From: Panaeolus papilionaceus
Lineage: Eukaryota > Basidiomycota > Agaricomycetes > Agaricales
NCBI GenBank assembly: GCA_015501605.1
Contig: JADNRZ010000016.1
Location: forward strand, 992,001-1,056,000
Length of the DNA: 64,000 nt
Reading direction: 5' to 3'
Shown: positions 23,184 to 36,622 of the stretch, piece by piece
Layout: each line of letters begins with the position of its first letter
Position numbering within the stretch: the first letter of the stretch is position 1
Notes under the pieces: model-generated
The model's database searches: none
What the model was told of the DNA's origin: nothing
Seen by the model: only the letters and a program-made list of their open reading frames with translations
Position numbers and translations under genes: made by a program

Positions 23184-26046
23184 ATGTCCTTCAGTCGACC
23201 ACCATCCTCCCAAGACTCCCATTCAGTGCATGAAGATGACGTCGAGTCCTCGGCGCACATGATTCCTCCCAATTCTGCTTGTGGTAGCATTCAGGTAAGT
23301 GTCTGTCTACTGCACCCATTACACTGATGTTGAAAAGCATTCCTTTTGTCCCCTTTTCATAGAGATCAATAACGGAGAAAGTAAGTCATGATTCTCTGTC
23401 CTAGCACCTCCTTGTTTAATGACCTGGCATAAGTTCTCTCTCGCTGCATCACCTCACCAATGGGGTATGGCGCTTGATACGACGGCTGTCGATCCAGATG
23501 ATCACCTCCATAATCCTGACCCTCACAATCGAAAGAATGATAATGGCACTGTTTTCACCTTGCGTGGATTGGCAAATTTGGGTTGTCTGTTCATCCTCGT
23601 TGCGGGTATGATAACACTGTTGTACGTCGTCTGATTTTATAGTTGCCCCTGTGTACAATGTTCATTCACCCTGCTTTTCCCAATATAGTGCTGGTAAGTC
23701 TTTATCTGGCGTTCAGGGTTCCGACCTGCGCGGCACTTGTAGGGCCCCTGATTTGAGACCTTTGATTCAGTGTATCCCATCATGATGACCTTCAGCGAGA
23801 AAAAGCAGTCTACAAAAGGTGGATTTAACCTTGGAGGCATCAATGCCACCGGCCAAATTCCTGATTTTATGGGGAACTTTGGACTTATTGACCGCGATAC
23901 GCCAAAGTCCGCTTACACAAAGAAGTCTTGGGAAACTGGCGAAGAGATGGTTCTGGTGTTTTCTGACGAGTTTAACACCGATGGTCGGTCCTTCTACCCT
24001 GGAGATGATCCGTTCTGGGAAGCTGTAGACTTTCACTACTGGGGTACTGTACGCATTCGAGTTCACGTCTAGAGACTCTCAGAAACACAACAGCTGACTG
24101 ATTATTCTATAGAATGATTTGGAGTGGTATGACCCCACACAACGTTCGTGTTCTGCTTTCAGGTCCAGGCCGATGCTGATCTGTGAATAAAACAGCGACC
24201 ACCGGGAATGGATCATTGTTGTTGAAAATCGAAAAGGTTGATCCAAAGGATAATCACGACTTGGAGTATCGTTCGGGAATGGTATGTGAACATTTGAAAA
24301 TCAGTGTAATGTATCTTAATCATCTCCTTGAACGGGACATAGGTTCAAACTTGGTATGGACTGTACCTTAATAGAGGTGGAAATCGCTTATTTTGTTTTA
24401 GGAATAAGTTCTGCTTTACTGGAGGACTTTTGGAAGGTAAATGTTACTCGATTTCTAGAGGTGGTTTACAACTAAATGATTCGCTGTTAGCATCCGTAAT
24501 GCTCCCAGGATCTCCTACTGTTAGGTATGTCTGTCAATCAATAATTGCGCAATGCCAACTGTATTGACCAATTCCAGTGGATTATGGCCTGCTGTGTACG
24601 TCTTTTAACATTGGAATGGTTCTATGTGTTTGTCTAACCTCTCCGATGTAGTTGGGCAATGGGAAATCTAGGTATGTGGTTCTTCGATCGGTTGGCCGGT
24701 GGTTCATGACTTGAATATTCTGCAAAGGTCGAGCCGGATACGGGGGTACGCTTGACGGCATGGTGAGCCTTGTCCCAGGCATTGTCGCGAGATTTATTTG
24801 ACATGCCATACAGTGGCCTTTTAGCTACGACAGCTGTGATGTAGGCACACTACCCAATCAAACGTATCCTGGCACACGAACACCGACCGCAGCAGTTTCC
24901 GGAGGTGACCCATCGCGTGAAGGCGTTTTGGTATGCCCTTTTTTACCCTAACTCCCGTGGCACCCTCTCATCACTGTATTAGTCGTTTCTCCCTGGTCAG
25001 AAGCTTTGTAGGCACAATTCCTCTATTTCCGCTTCGTTCAACCTGCTCAGTTATCCATATAGCTGCATGTACATGCCCTGGTGAATCGCACCCAGGGCCT
25101 ATGAGATCAGATGGTAGTTATGTTGGACGATCTGCTCCTGAAATCGATGTTCTCGAAGCTATTGTCGACGGCGATGGCGGGAAAGTGTCTTTGTCCGCCC
25201 AGTGGGCACCGTACAATGTAGGTTACTTGAAAATGATTACATTCAATTCTAAACGGCGTACAGGCTGGTTACAATTGGTTTAATACCACGGATACCCTTA
25301 AAATTCATGACACGGACCATAAAACCATATTAAATACTTACAAAGGAGGTCCGGTTCAATCATTCTCTCTTCATTTGAATCCTTGCTGACGACGACCTGC
25401 CAGGCGTATACCAGCAAACTACTAGCGGTCTTGCTTTGACCAATCAACAGTGCTACGAGCTTAGCGGAAGATGTTTCGCAGAATATGGCTTCGAATATAA
25501 ACCTGGGTAAGAGCAGCACAATGTTCCAGACTCCCAACATCCCTGACATCCTGTAGGTTTGATGACTCGTACATCACCTGGATCAATGACGGCCAACGAT
25601 CCTGGTCAATGTATGGCCGCGGTATGGCAGCAGACCCCTTATCCGAAATTGGACCCCGTCCAGTTCCTCAAGAGCCGATGTACATCATCTCAAATCTGGG
25701 ATTCTCAGAGAACTTTGGAAGTTTGGATCACGAAAAACTCGTATTCCCTGCAACAATGGCAATCGACTATATTCGCGTCTACCAGCCCAAGAATGCAGTC
25801 AACATTGGCTGCGATCCTATCAACTTCCCTACAGCGAAGTACATCGAAACGTGAGTAGCATGTTTTTTAAATTTCTTTTGCAGTCTTCTTGCCTAGCGCG
25901 TCGAATTACCCATGGTTCTGTTGCTTATATGTTCTAATTATTTCTTTAGGTACAAACACGTTTACAACAACCCCAATCTGACTACATGGGAACAGACCGG
26001 TCAGGAATGGCCTAAGAATAAACTGATGCTTGGTGGGGTCTGCTAA
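23184..26046 (+). CDS. KRE6: KRE6/SKN1 family beta-glucan synthesis protein (GH16)
   Basis: Twenty exons: 23184-23294, 23363-23380, 23434-23621, 23689-23693, 23771-24048, 24113-24143, 24196-24281, 24343-24353, 24402-24436, 24491-24524, 24578-24595, 24652-24671, 24728-24762, 24814-24930, 24983-25007, 25063-25217, 25264-25348, 25404-25506, 25557-25850, 25950-26046. Total 581 residues. It is a type II membrane protein of the secretory pathway needed for beta-1,6-glucan. A cytosolic tail precedes the HNPDPHNRKND motif and one membrane helix (NLGCLFILVAGMITLLFA). The lumenal GH16-like domain follows: GGFNLGGINATGQ, VFSDEFNTDGRSFYPGDDPFWEAVD, WNKFCFTGG, GLWPAVWAMGNLGRAGYG and CTCPGESHPGP. The GH16 catalytic-type motif EIDVLE is at residues 364-369, with both glutamates kept. 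Exons of 5, 11 and 18 nt are needed and their phases agree. Confidence 0.92.
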
Positions 26047-27184
26047 TATTGCCCAGCCTGGGAGCTGACGGACAAAGATTGTCCGTGGCGCTTATATTTT
26101 AACAATTGGTCCGGCACCACGTTGCATTGAATCTGCACATTCTAGTCATAGCATAGTCAACACATATTTTACATTAAGGATTTATCCACACACCTGTAGT
26201 ACACACTCTTTCATTCAACTTTCATCTGACCTTTCGTCGTCTATCTCACATCGGCTATATTCTACCTGTTAATATTGCTTGCATGAGCAATTCCGCATGC
26301 CTATCCAGCTCAAAATATCCCAAACATATGTTCACATCGTTCCCCTCCGGCGATAATCCTTTGTTCGTTCTGTATGAATCCGTTACCCTGTCGACTAATT
26401 ATAACTTCCCTTGTTTTGTTTTTGAATGCCGGTTTGGCCGTCCTGGCAGCGAAGGATTTGTTTCGAGAGATTGGGCACACTCTCCTAGTGCCTCTCACTG
26501 CACATATTATACAGTATACCAACAATATGTGTCTATGCGTATAGTGTCTGTATTATGGTTAGCCATATCTTTCGACTGGGTTTGTAATTAAGGGTTGGGA
26601 TGGTTCATCACTGAGGCAATGTCCTAGTCTTCTGTGTGCCCACTGTTACGCTGTACACGGATCTGATCAGACATCTCGAGATCAACGAAACCTTCTTTCA
26701 ACTGCCAATCAAACTTCCGTCCGACGAGGATGTGTTACATCCTACAACAGATGTCTATCAGCGGCAGTTGACGGTCATAAGGAGTTGCAACTTCAAGGGC
26801 ACGGATAGCAGAATTCGAAGGCGTAATAAGCACGCTTAACTTGCGGGTACAAAATGCGCGTTGAAAGGAGCAGGATGAGGGATAGGTGGTGCATTATCTT
26901 CATGTAACGTGGCTCGAGGTATCGACCTTGCTACTGACTAAACGAAATTTATATTCACGCGCCAGATCTGTTCTATAAATAAGTGTTTGATCGGTCAATC
27001 TCCTCCGTGTTCACACATCCTGTTGCGCAATGTCCGCACAGAGGCCTAGTTTCCATTCAAGCTGACATCTACGTGAGCAGCAATCAAAGTAGAACAAACA
27101 GATCTCGGACATGGAACGCGTTATAAAGGCGAGACCCACCAATTGCTAGAGATTCTCAACTACCACCTGCCACCCATCAAGAAC
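26047..27184. other. intergenic
   Basis: About 1.14 kb between KRE6 and the GPI-protein gene. It contains the TATA box at 27122. No supported gene or repeat. Confidence 0.4.
27122..27128 (+). promoter_or_regulatory. TATA box of the GPI-anchored protein gene
   Basis: TATAAAG lies 57 nt upstream of the ATG at 27185, a normal distance for a strong fungal promoter. Confidence 0.4.
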
Positions 27185-27678
27185 ATGAAAGCTGGTCAAC
27201 TTGCCGTTCTCCTCGCCTTTGCAGTCGCCAATGTAGCTGCTCAGGGCACGTCTTCTAGCTCGACTCGCGTTCGCCCATCGGGAGTACCTGCGTAAGAACT
27301 CGTTGCTGATATATGACAATCCGAATGCCGTCTGACTTTCTGCGCAGCACCTCAAGCTCATCTGTCTCGGGAAGCTCATCCGCTAGCAGCGCCGCTTCGA
27401 GCTCCCACAGCACCTCTTCGGGCGCATCTAGCTCTACATCACCTGTGAGCAGCATTAGCCCGCCAAGCTCTACACCTTCCGTCCCTTCCGTCTCCGTTAG
27501 CACGCCCGTGAGCGTGTCGTCCACTGCTTCGAGCACCCCAACCATACCATCAACGCCCTCCAGTGCAACATCTCCTGTACCCACCCCTACTTCGTCAGGC
27601 GCCGCCATGCCAACAGCTATGGCCAACATTGCTGGTGTCGGAATGGCTGGTGCTATTGCTGGGATCCTGTTCCTCTAA
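27185..27678 (+). CDS. Ser/Thr-rich GPI-anchored cell-surface protein
   Basis: Two exons, 27185-27291 and 27348-27678, give 145 residues. A signal peptide (MKAGQLAVLLAFAVANVAAQ) is followed by a long Ser/Thr/Pro tract likely to be heavily O-glycosylated. The C-terminus (SSGAAMPTAMANIAGVGMAG and on to IAGILFL) fits a GPI attachment signal: a small omega region followed by a hydrophobic tail. It is probably a cell-wall or plasma-membrane mannoprotein. The intron falls in phase 2 inside the alanine codon of VPA. The gene at 36623-37084 shares that position and the overall architecture, so the two look paralogous. No enzymatic domain. Confidence 0.8.
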
Positions 27679-28169
27679 TGCCCTTTTACCACAGATGAAT
27701 GGGGGCTGCACCTGAATGCTCCCGAGGGAATGTTCGGCGAAATGGACCTTACGCTGTCAGTTCGATACATAGGGACAGATTTTGGGGTGATTGTCGGACA
27801 GTATGCAGTATTTAGAATGGCCATAGATACCCACGAACGTTACATACTTTACTCAGGAGTCATTCTTCAATTCATTTGTTCTTTGTTGAAGGGTTTGTTT
27901 CTCATGGGTGTGCTCTCCTTGGGCTGTTTAGAACCCTCTAGCGGACCGGCATGTGGCGCTCCCAACTGCAAGCCAGACGTGATTTTATTAAATGCCTAAG
28001 CAACGAATCAATAGTACAGGATAAATGATAGAGAGCAAATTAACAGAGACGTAGCGTATGGAACATTGAGCATTAGCCTGTTTGGTCACACAACATTAGC
28101 AGATTGAGCAAACCAACATGTGCGGTGTTAGGGCACGGGAACATTTCATCGAGTTTGCTAAAGCAGATA
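27679..28169. other. convergent 3' intergenic region
   Basis: About 490 nt between the GPI-protein gene (+) and the SNF2 gene (-). Likely 3' UTRs; nothing else recognised. Confidence 0.4.
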
Positions 28170-31100
28170 TCAAAAGGCATCGTCCATCTCTTCGTCGTCA
28201 TCATCGTGGTCGTCGGTATCGTCATCATCATCACTCCCTGCACGATTGGGCACAGGGGGATTCGTGTTCTTTGGCCCAATGCCAAATAGCTGAGAACAAA
28301 GTTTGAGATCTGCGTTACCGCCAGAAAAGGGAACTAGATAACTTACGAATTTGATATCCTTGACGCTCAATTTGTGCAATTTCTGGCCGTTTCCTTCGCC
28401 CAGCGCAGCCTCAGCAAGACCTAAAGTCCATTAGTCTATACATACCCGCGTCATCTAAAATCAAAGCTCATACCAATTTTTACATCTTGCAGACGCAGCA
28501 TTCTAAATAGCAATGATATCAGTTTCAGTCAAAAGAGATGAAACAACAATTTTTGTTTACGCACCGCTCTTCGATGGTGTCCTGAACGACTAAGCGTTTC
28601 ACGAATACAGGTTTTGTTTGACCGATACGATGACATCTACAACAACGTTATTTCGAACTTTTGGGCGCTGTTATGGTGACTCCTACCGATCATAGGCTTG
28701 TGACTCGGTGGCGTAATTCCACGATAAATCCATGCTGCAAAATATTAATCAATCAATCAAATCAAGCTGTCGACAGTTTTGACCATACTTCACAACGCGG
28801 TTCGCAGAAACAAGATTGAGACTATTTGGATGATGGTCAGCGATCTGGTCACGCATCCACATGAAGGACAAAGGCCGCATACCCAACGCTTCCGGCTTTA
28901 GTGCTAATGGGGTCATGAGCGTCTGTCGTAAAAGGATTGAGGAGTATAGGATGATAAGTACCTGATGAGCAAGATTTTCGGTCCATCAGGCTTCCTGAAG
29001 GAGGCGAGTACTTCTTCTCGTTCAGCACGATCCATAGATCCATCAAATCGTAGGTTGTGGATACCATGGCGCGAGAAGAGAATTTCAATCAGGTCCAAAA
29101 CGGATGTCCCTATGCAACCATGAAATTAACAGGCTGCTTAACTATGAAGACATGACGACAAAAGCTTACATTGGGAATAGCAAATGGTTTTATCACCAGT
29201 CGAATTCCATTCCTTAATGTAATTTACGAGAGCCTGCATCTTAGTGCTGGGTTCGAGATCGGCATCACCACGACTCCAATTGGCAATAACGGCTTCAGAA
29301 GGACCTTGGGCATTCATCTCTGAAGACTGACCCTTCTTTCCCTTTGCCAGAGTGAAAAGGTTTGACTTTGAAACAGTGCCACTGCGTCGTCGTTTTGATG
29401 TGGGGATGTCTTCGTCCTCATCATCTGACGCCTTACGTTTGCTAGTGTTGCCAACGTCCATCGAATCCTACATATTAAAAGCAAGTTAAGAAAAAATAGA
29501 ATAAGTGTGAAAAGCGCTCACTGATTCATCTTCATCGTCGCTTGTAATGACCTTGGATTTCTTTGGTTTCTCCTTTTTGACACCAAACATGTCACCAGGT
29601 TCAGGGAGGTCTTCATCATCCGAATCCAAGACCTCTGGAATAGAGTCCGTGATAGACAGTGCGGGAGATGGGGAGCGTTCAACAGCAATAGGCTTGCTGA
29701 ACCTTGACTTGGATTTGCCAAGAACGAACGACTTGGCCTTCTCACGTTGCTTGACAGCAGCTGCGAGTTCTTTAGCGCTCGGCTCAAAAGCAAATGTTTT
29801 GAAAACATTTTTGGGTGACTTTAGGTCTAACATTTTCTGACAAGTAGGGCCTATTGAAGGATCAGCAAGACATATTATGAGGGCGTCAAGCAAGCATACA
29901 TGGTCGCTGCCCTCGAGCATCAGCGAGCTCATATGCCTTTTCAGCAGCCAAGTTTTCCGCCTCAGTACCTTCTCCGCTGATGGGTCATAATTAATCCATG
30001 TCTCTCAGAAGCAAAGCAGGAAACTCACAAAATACCATCATGCTTGATAGGAGAGTTACTGAGGTCCATAGTACAATCTTGACAAATTTGATGTCCGCAT
30101 GTAAGAAGTCGACCGTTATCGTTTAAAAGCACTGATTAAAGCATTAGCAATTGCGAGAAAGAGAGGCCGGGGTGGACGCACTGTCGTTACAGTTAGGGCA
30201 ATCTTCCCTCCTTGTCTTGTTCAATGCGCGATCTAGGAACCTGAACCAGTGTTAGCAAGGGTCTTGTATTTACCTGACAGTGCGTACATTCGTTTCATCT
30301 GATGCCTCATCAGTACAGACCTTATTGAAATAAGTACGATTCGAGGCTCACCTCATTGACCCAGGACTGTCCCATACATGTTTTGGCACGGGTAAGTTCA
30401 GTTGCCGCCGCTTGCACAGAGGTCTCTCCATCTTCCTCTTCGTCATCATCCTCTTGCGACTGAGCGGTGGGTTAGAAAGCTATCACGGAAGATAGGACAT
30501 AAACGCACAAGAATAAGATATGGATGGCAGCAAAGTTGCCTCAGACGCAAAATCATGACCTATAAAGGGGCGATGACGTCGCGGGACTGGTCTAATCAAT
30601 GAGGGGAGCACCATACCAAAATGAAGGTGTGACTAAAAATAAATTGACTGATTAGCAAGGGTTATCGAGACAGGATTTGAACTCACTTCTTGAGAAGAGT
30701 ACCGTCCTTGATAAAGCGATTGATCTTCATTTGGGAGATGCCTTCGATATGGCTATAGATCTAGCAGGAGGTCAGTATCGATTTCCAGCCAGAGACAAGA
30801 TAATTACCTCGCGTTCGTCTGGAGTGAACTGGAGTTGCACGATGTCGATCTCTTTGGGCGGCAGCTTGAGCAAAGGCTCCCCATTGAGCTTAGAGTTTTT
30901 CGTCCGCCTGAGTAACAAGGGTTTCAAAATTGCCTGTGCCCTAGAGCCTGTTAAATTGAAGGGTCAACTATGAAAATGTGAGGAGATACTTGGGATATAC
31001 CTGCTAACGGTGCATCTTCATTTTGTGTTTTTGCCTGGATGATGAAGTCAGCATCAAAGAGCTTTGACAAGATATATTCTAACTGACAATATGCGCATCA

Positions 31101-32704
31101 AAAGACGGCCAGTCATTCCAGGGTCTGAAATGCCCGAACCGAAGGAGGCCATAAATATCGGCTCTTCACGTAAAATCAGCAACAAAGTGTAGAGAGTATA
31201 AAGGAGGCACTCTACAGAGAGTTCGTAACAGGCGTTCCTGTCAGGGCCCAGCGATATTTGGCTCTAACAATTGCTAGACATATACTTGCACGAGTTGAGC
31301 GATTGCGAATAAATTGAGCCTCATCGGCAATAACGCGATGGAAGCGAGACCGTGCTAAGACTCCTCTGTCATTGGATTAAAATTCATGTCTGAAGTGAAA
31401 AACTTCAAATGTGCATACCCGTTCTTTTTGAGCCATTCTTCTTGTTTACCGTCTTCGACACTTTTTGGCACAGAGAAATCCATGCAGAGTGTCTGATAGG
31501 ATGTAATGATGACGTCCATGGACCTCACTTGCTTTGTCGACTGCGCCAGCGTACAATCAGGTATGGTTGGTCCTGAAAACAAATGGGGACCTACCTTCAG
31601 TTTGTCTTTGGAGTGATGAATTCGGACACTGAACAAGTTATTCGTCTTTGTTTCGATTTCGTCTTTCCACTATGTGTTCATGTCAGCCCAACGAAGAGCG
31701 TATAAAGCACAAGGTGGACATACCTGCTGCAAGAGGGCTGCTGGTACGACGACAAGTGTTGTTCGGACGTCGTCATCGCCCTTTGGCTGGTTCATCGCCA
31801 TTGTTGCTATCATCTGCACAGTTTTACCGAGACCCATGTCGTCTCTAGAGCTTGTTTAACCGTATGATTTTCTCTGTGGTAACAAAGAGTACTCACGCCA
31901 GAATCCCTCCTCTGTCGGCGCTATGCTCTTTCTCCAACATCCTAGCAAAGTTTGCTCAAAAGATGTTTGGTATAAAAACCAAATTGACTAACCAAGCAAC
32001 ACCAATGACTTGATGCCTTAAAAGTCGGACATCCAATCCAGGTAGCAAGTCCTCCTCACTGTAGAAGAGTAAGAAAAATGGCATGTATCAACCTTCCTTT
32101 CATAATTGAAGCGTCAAATTTACATACATTTGCAGCCCAAGCTTTTCCATGGCATCTTTAACAGACCATCCATTACTTTCCTTTTCAATAGACGTCGTAA
32201 TGAATTTAGCCATTCTGTGGTGGTTGAATATGAGACCAGCAACACCAAGTGCATGAAAGGAAAGTGCTCACTGAAGTTGTTGGTCCGGCCCTCCTATATC
32301 AATACGTAGGACAGGTGCTTCTTTATTGTAGTTCAAGTGAAAACCACCCGTAGACAGACGACTTTGAGGTCCAGCATTGAGTAGATTGTTCAAAACTGAA
32401 GATGGCTCTCTGTCAAGGCTCTCATCCATGTCAACTGGTAGTATTCGGATCAAGTTAGTTCACGCAAAAAACTTCCTACAAGTGACAGACCTGACTCGTC
32501 TGCAGCCTCAATTAGACTGCTAGCAATCTCCAAACTGTGTTCTGGGAGAGTGGTTTGTTTTTGAGAAGATCCTGAGGCATGAAAGGACGCGCTGTGGAAC
32601 GAGCTTGATCCGTTAGGACGTTGGGAAGAAGGGAAAGAAGTTTCAAATGTTTTATCTAAGGCATCCAAGATGCTCGAAGATGCTTTCGAGGCATTCTTCG
32701 TCAT
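28170..32704 (-). CDS. SNF2-family ATPase with embedded RING finger (Rad5/Uls1-like)
   Basis: Thirty exons from the start: 32704-32491, 32434-32272, 32214-32128, 32058-31993, 31941-31897, 31844-31724, 31669-31595, 31540-31419, 31365-31216, 31163-31088, 31034-31001, 30947-30808, 30760-30687, 30632-30617, 30559-30509, 30459-30352, 30320-30274, 30240-30182, 30131-30029, 29976-29900, 29850-29522, 29467-29170, 29109-28962, 28903-28883, 28821-28789, 28734-28687, 28636-28565, 28502-28474, 28420-28347, 28289-28170. About 999 residues. Walker A DDMGLGKT is at 193-200, DEAQ box at 312-315, and motif VI CHRIGQT near 903. Between the helicase lobes lies a C3HC4-type RING (CPNC, CGHQICQDC, CPTC; about 540-612). 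This layout defines the Rad5/Rad16/Uls1 group, DNA translocases with ubiquitin-ligase potential. The tail is Asp/Glu-rich. Exon 30320-30274 is uncertain because it implies a 31-nt intron; an acceptor at 30306 gives 46 nt and 994 residues. Confidence 0.88.
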
Positions 32705-33472
32705 GGTTGTATCAAAGCAAGTCGCGAAAACGCGTCAGTTAGGTGACAATTAGGAGGCAAGCACTGTTCTTGACTAATTTCTCCCACGAGCGTGATATAT
32801 TTTTTCCCACCAACGACGCGCCGCGACTTGGAGGTTTGTCCATGCACCTACAAACCCAACTTCAACAATTGCATCCATGTCCTACAGAACCAAACTCAGC
32901 TAACAACATTTCGAGGTCCATGTTCTAGCTAGGGGTCACTCCTGAGATTTGTGCATAATTAACAAGGAATAGCCTGGAACAAGAACTTCCCTCTTCGCCT
33001 ATGTAACTAAATCGACCACTGCTAGAATCATGATATATCTATCCCCTTTGATGCTCCACACGACCGACGAGCGGCGTTTTCAAATTAATCTTTAGGACGC
33101 TGAGTATTATGTATCCGTGGTCGGCACTTCATTAACATCTGGCGAGATCGAACCTCGCGGTGTTCTTTGTCTATCTGGGGGTCGGAACAGAACCGCAACA
33201 ATCGGCTGTCTCAACTTGATGTTATTGGGGATGGGATAGCAACCAAAATTTAAGCGGCTCAGAGGACAAGTTCGATAAATTCCTACTAACCAAGGATCCT
33301 GACATCCCTTGATACAGAATGTAGATGACTTATCAGTCGGTTTCTGCATGTGGGCAACGAACCCCCGAAGGCCTCGAATTCGCAAAATGCCAATTCGCGA
33401 AAGAGTGATGACAGCGGCGCTATATAAGAAACCCTTCACAAACATTTTTCTTCACTCGACCCTCTTTTGAAC
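32705..33472. other. divergent promoter region (SNF2 gene / GMC gene)
   Basis: About 770 nt. TATATAAG at 33421-33428 on the plus strand lies about 45 nt before the GMC start. No supported gene; a tRNA-like T-arm near 33140 was examined and rejected. Confidence 0.45.
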
Positions 33473-36140
33473 ATGCCCTTCGTCACTGCTGCCGATGTAC
33501 AAGACAAAACTTACGACTATGTTATCGTTGGTGGCGGGGTAGGTCTCCGCAACATGTTTGCTTGATACAATTTTCATGTCGCCCTTAGACCTCAGGTTTA
33601 GCTCTCGCAACTAGACTATCGGAAGACTCCATCGTATCTGTTCTCGTCCTAGAAGCTGGCCCGCAGAACCTTAAGGATGCTAAAATCGATATGCCGGGCC
33701 AGTTTGCTCAAGTTCTTGGTAACCCTCAGGCAAGCCTAATACTCGACTGGAGACGCATACGAATCTGACAGAGCTCGCAGTATGACTGGGGTTTTATGAC
33801 CACCAAACAAAAGCATTCCAATGACAAGCAATATGCCTGGGGTCGTGGTTTTGGTTTGGGTACGTTTTGAACATCATGTAATGCGCATATACCTACTCAT
33901 ACTACTCTTTTAGGTGGTAGCTCAGCCATTAACTTCTACTGTTGGATTAAGCCCCCTGCCGCTGACATCGACGCCTTCGAAAAACTCGGGAACCCAGGCT
34001 GGAACTGGACAGAATATCAGAAGTATTCCAGGAAGGTTGAGAAGTATGTCAAAGCACCCTTATTGTCACGTAGAAACCAACTGATCACCCACCTATCACA
34101 CTTAGCTTCCATCCTCCTAGCAAAGAACAAACCGACTTGTATCCCCATACCTACGATGAAAAGCTACGAGGAACCTCGGGTCCAATTCATGTTACGATCC
34201 CGGCTAATGTCCACACCATCGACACGATTGTGCAAAAAACCCTCGTGAACAAGGGTTTGAAAGCTATCGAAGACCCTTACGGCGGGGATGTATGTAACGT
34301 TAATTTGCCACCCCCTGAGTCGAGTCTGAACCTTTGCACAGATCACGGGAACTTGGATCGCATCTGCTAATCTGGATCCCGAATCGTGGAGTCGATCGTA
34401 TTCTGCCACTGGTTATCTCCTTCCCAATCTAAAGCGTCACAATTTGACAGTATGTCCAGTACATTTTGGTCAGGGTTTTGGGATATTAACTTCTTCTGTA
34501 GGTCGTGACCGATGCTTATGTTTCGCGTGTACTCTTCGAGGATGCCATCGGTCAGGACCTGGAAGCCAGTGGTGTAGAGTTCACCCATGGCGACAAGTCT
34601 TACGTCGTCAAAGCAAGGAAGGAGGTCATCGTCAGCGCAGGGTAGCTCTTCATTTCTTGGTAAATTGCATAACATTCTGAGGTTTTTCTTTAGTGCCATC
34701 AACTCACCTAAAGTGCTGGAATTGTCTGGAATTGGACAGCCCGAAGTGTTATCCCGAATCGGTGTTGATGTCAAGCTCAACCTCCCTGGAGTAGGAGAGA
34801 ATGTTCAGGAGCACACTTTCGTTGGTGTTGGCTATGAACTTGACCCCAATACCCACCATGAGTCTTACGATCGCATGTTCGATCCAGTCTACGCTGAGGA
34901 GGCGAAAAAGCTTTAGTGAGTTCTTATCTAATTCACTATGTTCAACAACACTAATTGAGAAAAATCTATCCAGCATTCAAAGGAAGGGCATGCACAGAGT
35001 GGGCATCACATCTTTCGCATACTTTCCCCTCTCCGCTGCCGACGCTGCTGCGGCATCCAACATGGTTCAGCAATTAGACGAAGAGATTAAATCTCAGAAA
35101 GCATCCTCGTCCCTCAAACCTGGACTCGCTGAGCAGCTTGAAATCCAGCTCGAGATTCTCAAGGACGATACGCTTCCTGATATCGAAATCGTTGCTTTCC
35201 CAGGTCTTTTCACCGGAATCAGTTCGTCTTCTTTCACCATTTTTGCTTTTCCGTTTATTTATCTTGCTTTTAGCTGCCCCAGAACCTGGAAGGAGCTACG
35301 TTACCATGCTCTGTGTTCTTAACCACCCCATATCTCGTGGAACTATTGTATGTTTCAGTGTTTTTGAATGTACGCTCGTCACTTACATCGCTCTCAGCAT
35401 GCCAAAAGCAAAGATCCCAAGGAGCACCCTGAAATTGACGCACATTACTTCGAGCACGATGCTGGTATATCCCATTTTATCATTGTTTCGAATACACGTT
35501 AATTGTTGTATTTTACAGATTTGGAAAACTTAGTTCAACAAATTAAATTTGTGCGTAGCCTGAGCGATGTCGAGCCTTGGAAATCGGGAATTGTGCGTGA
35601 AGTGGACCCTGGACCAAAGTGCGAGACGGATGAAGACATTAGGAGTGCGTCGATCTTTTCTTGTCCTCTAGTCGTCGATCTCCTATTCATTTTTCTAACT
35701 TCTTTCCATTTCGCTTGTTTCTACTTTGAAAGATTACATCAAGAACCACCTCTCAACCACGTGGCGTAAGCATATACATTTCCACTCACTTGTTCATTTG
35801 GGCAAAGTCTGACTGCGCCGCGTATAGACACTGTTGGCAGCTGCTCGATGCTGCCTCGTAATAAAGGTGGTGTGGTAGATCCCCGCTTGAAGGTATGGGA
35901 AAAAAATTACTAGGTGCTTTTTACCTTGAATTAACTTTTTACTCGACAGGTGTATGGCACGAAAAATTTGCGAGTTGTCGATCTGTCAATCATTCCCCTT
36001 CATATCGCCGCACATACCCAAGGTACGGTTTTGGGGTTCAAAGTTGTTCTTTTGTGTGCTGACTTGTGGAATTTTCAGTCACTGCATATACCATTGCTGA
36101 GAAGGCTGCTGATCTCATTAAAGCGGATTTCCGTGTTTGA
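33473..36140 (+). CDS. GMC oxidoreductase (FAD, glucose-methanol-choline family)
   Basis: Sixteen exons: 33473-33538, 33589-33729, 33781-33859, 33914-34043, 34106-34289, 34342-34449, 34502-34641, 34694-34915, 34974-35221, 35274-35347, 35398-35464, 35519-35644, 35733-35765, 35828-35892, 35950-36022, 36079-36140. Total 605 residues. Motifs: Rossmann FAD site DYVIVGGGTSGLALATRL (15-32), VLVLEAGP, the GMC signature region GRGFGLGGSSAINFYCW, and SAGAINSPKVLELSGIG. The active-site pair is in WHTVGSCSM and PLHIAAHTQ. No signal peptide is visible, so it is probably intracellular, unlike secreted aryl-alcohol oxidases. Substrate cannot be told from sequence. The second intron (33730-33780) has a GC donor. 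Confidence 0.9.
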
Positions 36141-36622
36141 GACCTCTCTCTCTGGTGCACACTAGAACCTAAATTTGTATTATAGTTTTCTTTCATCACA
36201 ATTGGCGAAATGATGAGGGTCTGTTTTTAACTCAGAATTGTCCAAGAATTGTCGATGTCAGCCATTGACAGATGGCCCCACAATATTGAGTGGGGCTGAG
36301 TCCACAATGATTTTTTGAGAGCTTGACAACCATGTATTTGCAAAAGTGGTGTTCATATATATCACCCCACTGAATAACAAACGACTTTGTAGAGGTATCA
36401 AGATAATACTTAGAACATTATTAAGTGGGTAAATCAAGTTCATGAAAGTATACGTTCTACCAAAGTCAAGCCAATAATAAAGAATGAAGGGTCCGAAATA
36501 ATTGTGTCCGAAATGATTATGTGGGTGCATGGGTATTGCATGATCAATGGGGCATATGTGACGCCCATGCGCGGTAGTTTTATAGCGCAAGTCTGTCGCT
36601 CTGTGGTGTTGTTGCGAGAGGT
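36141..36622. other. convergent 3' intergenic region
   Basis: About 480 nt between the GMC gene (+) and the second GPI-protein gene (-). Nothing recognised. Confidence 0.4.

Noticed and set aside
33130..33160. tRNA-like T-arm (GCGAGGTTCGATCTCGC on the minus strand)
   Set aside because: Loop and stem do not fit the canonical positions, and no D-arm or anticodon arm could be found upstream.
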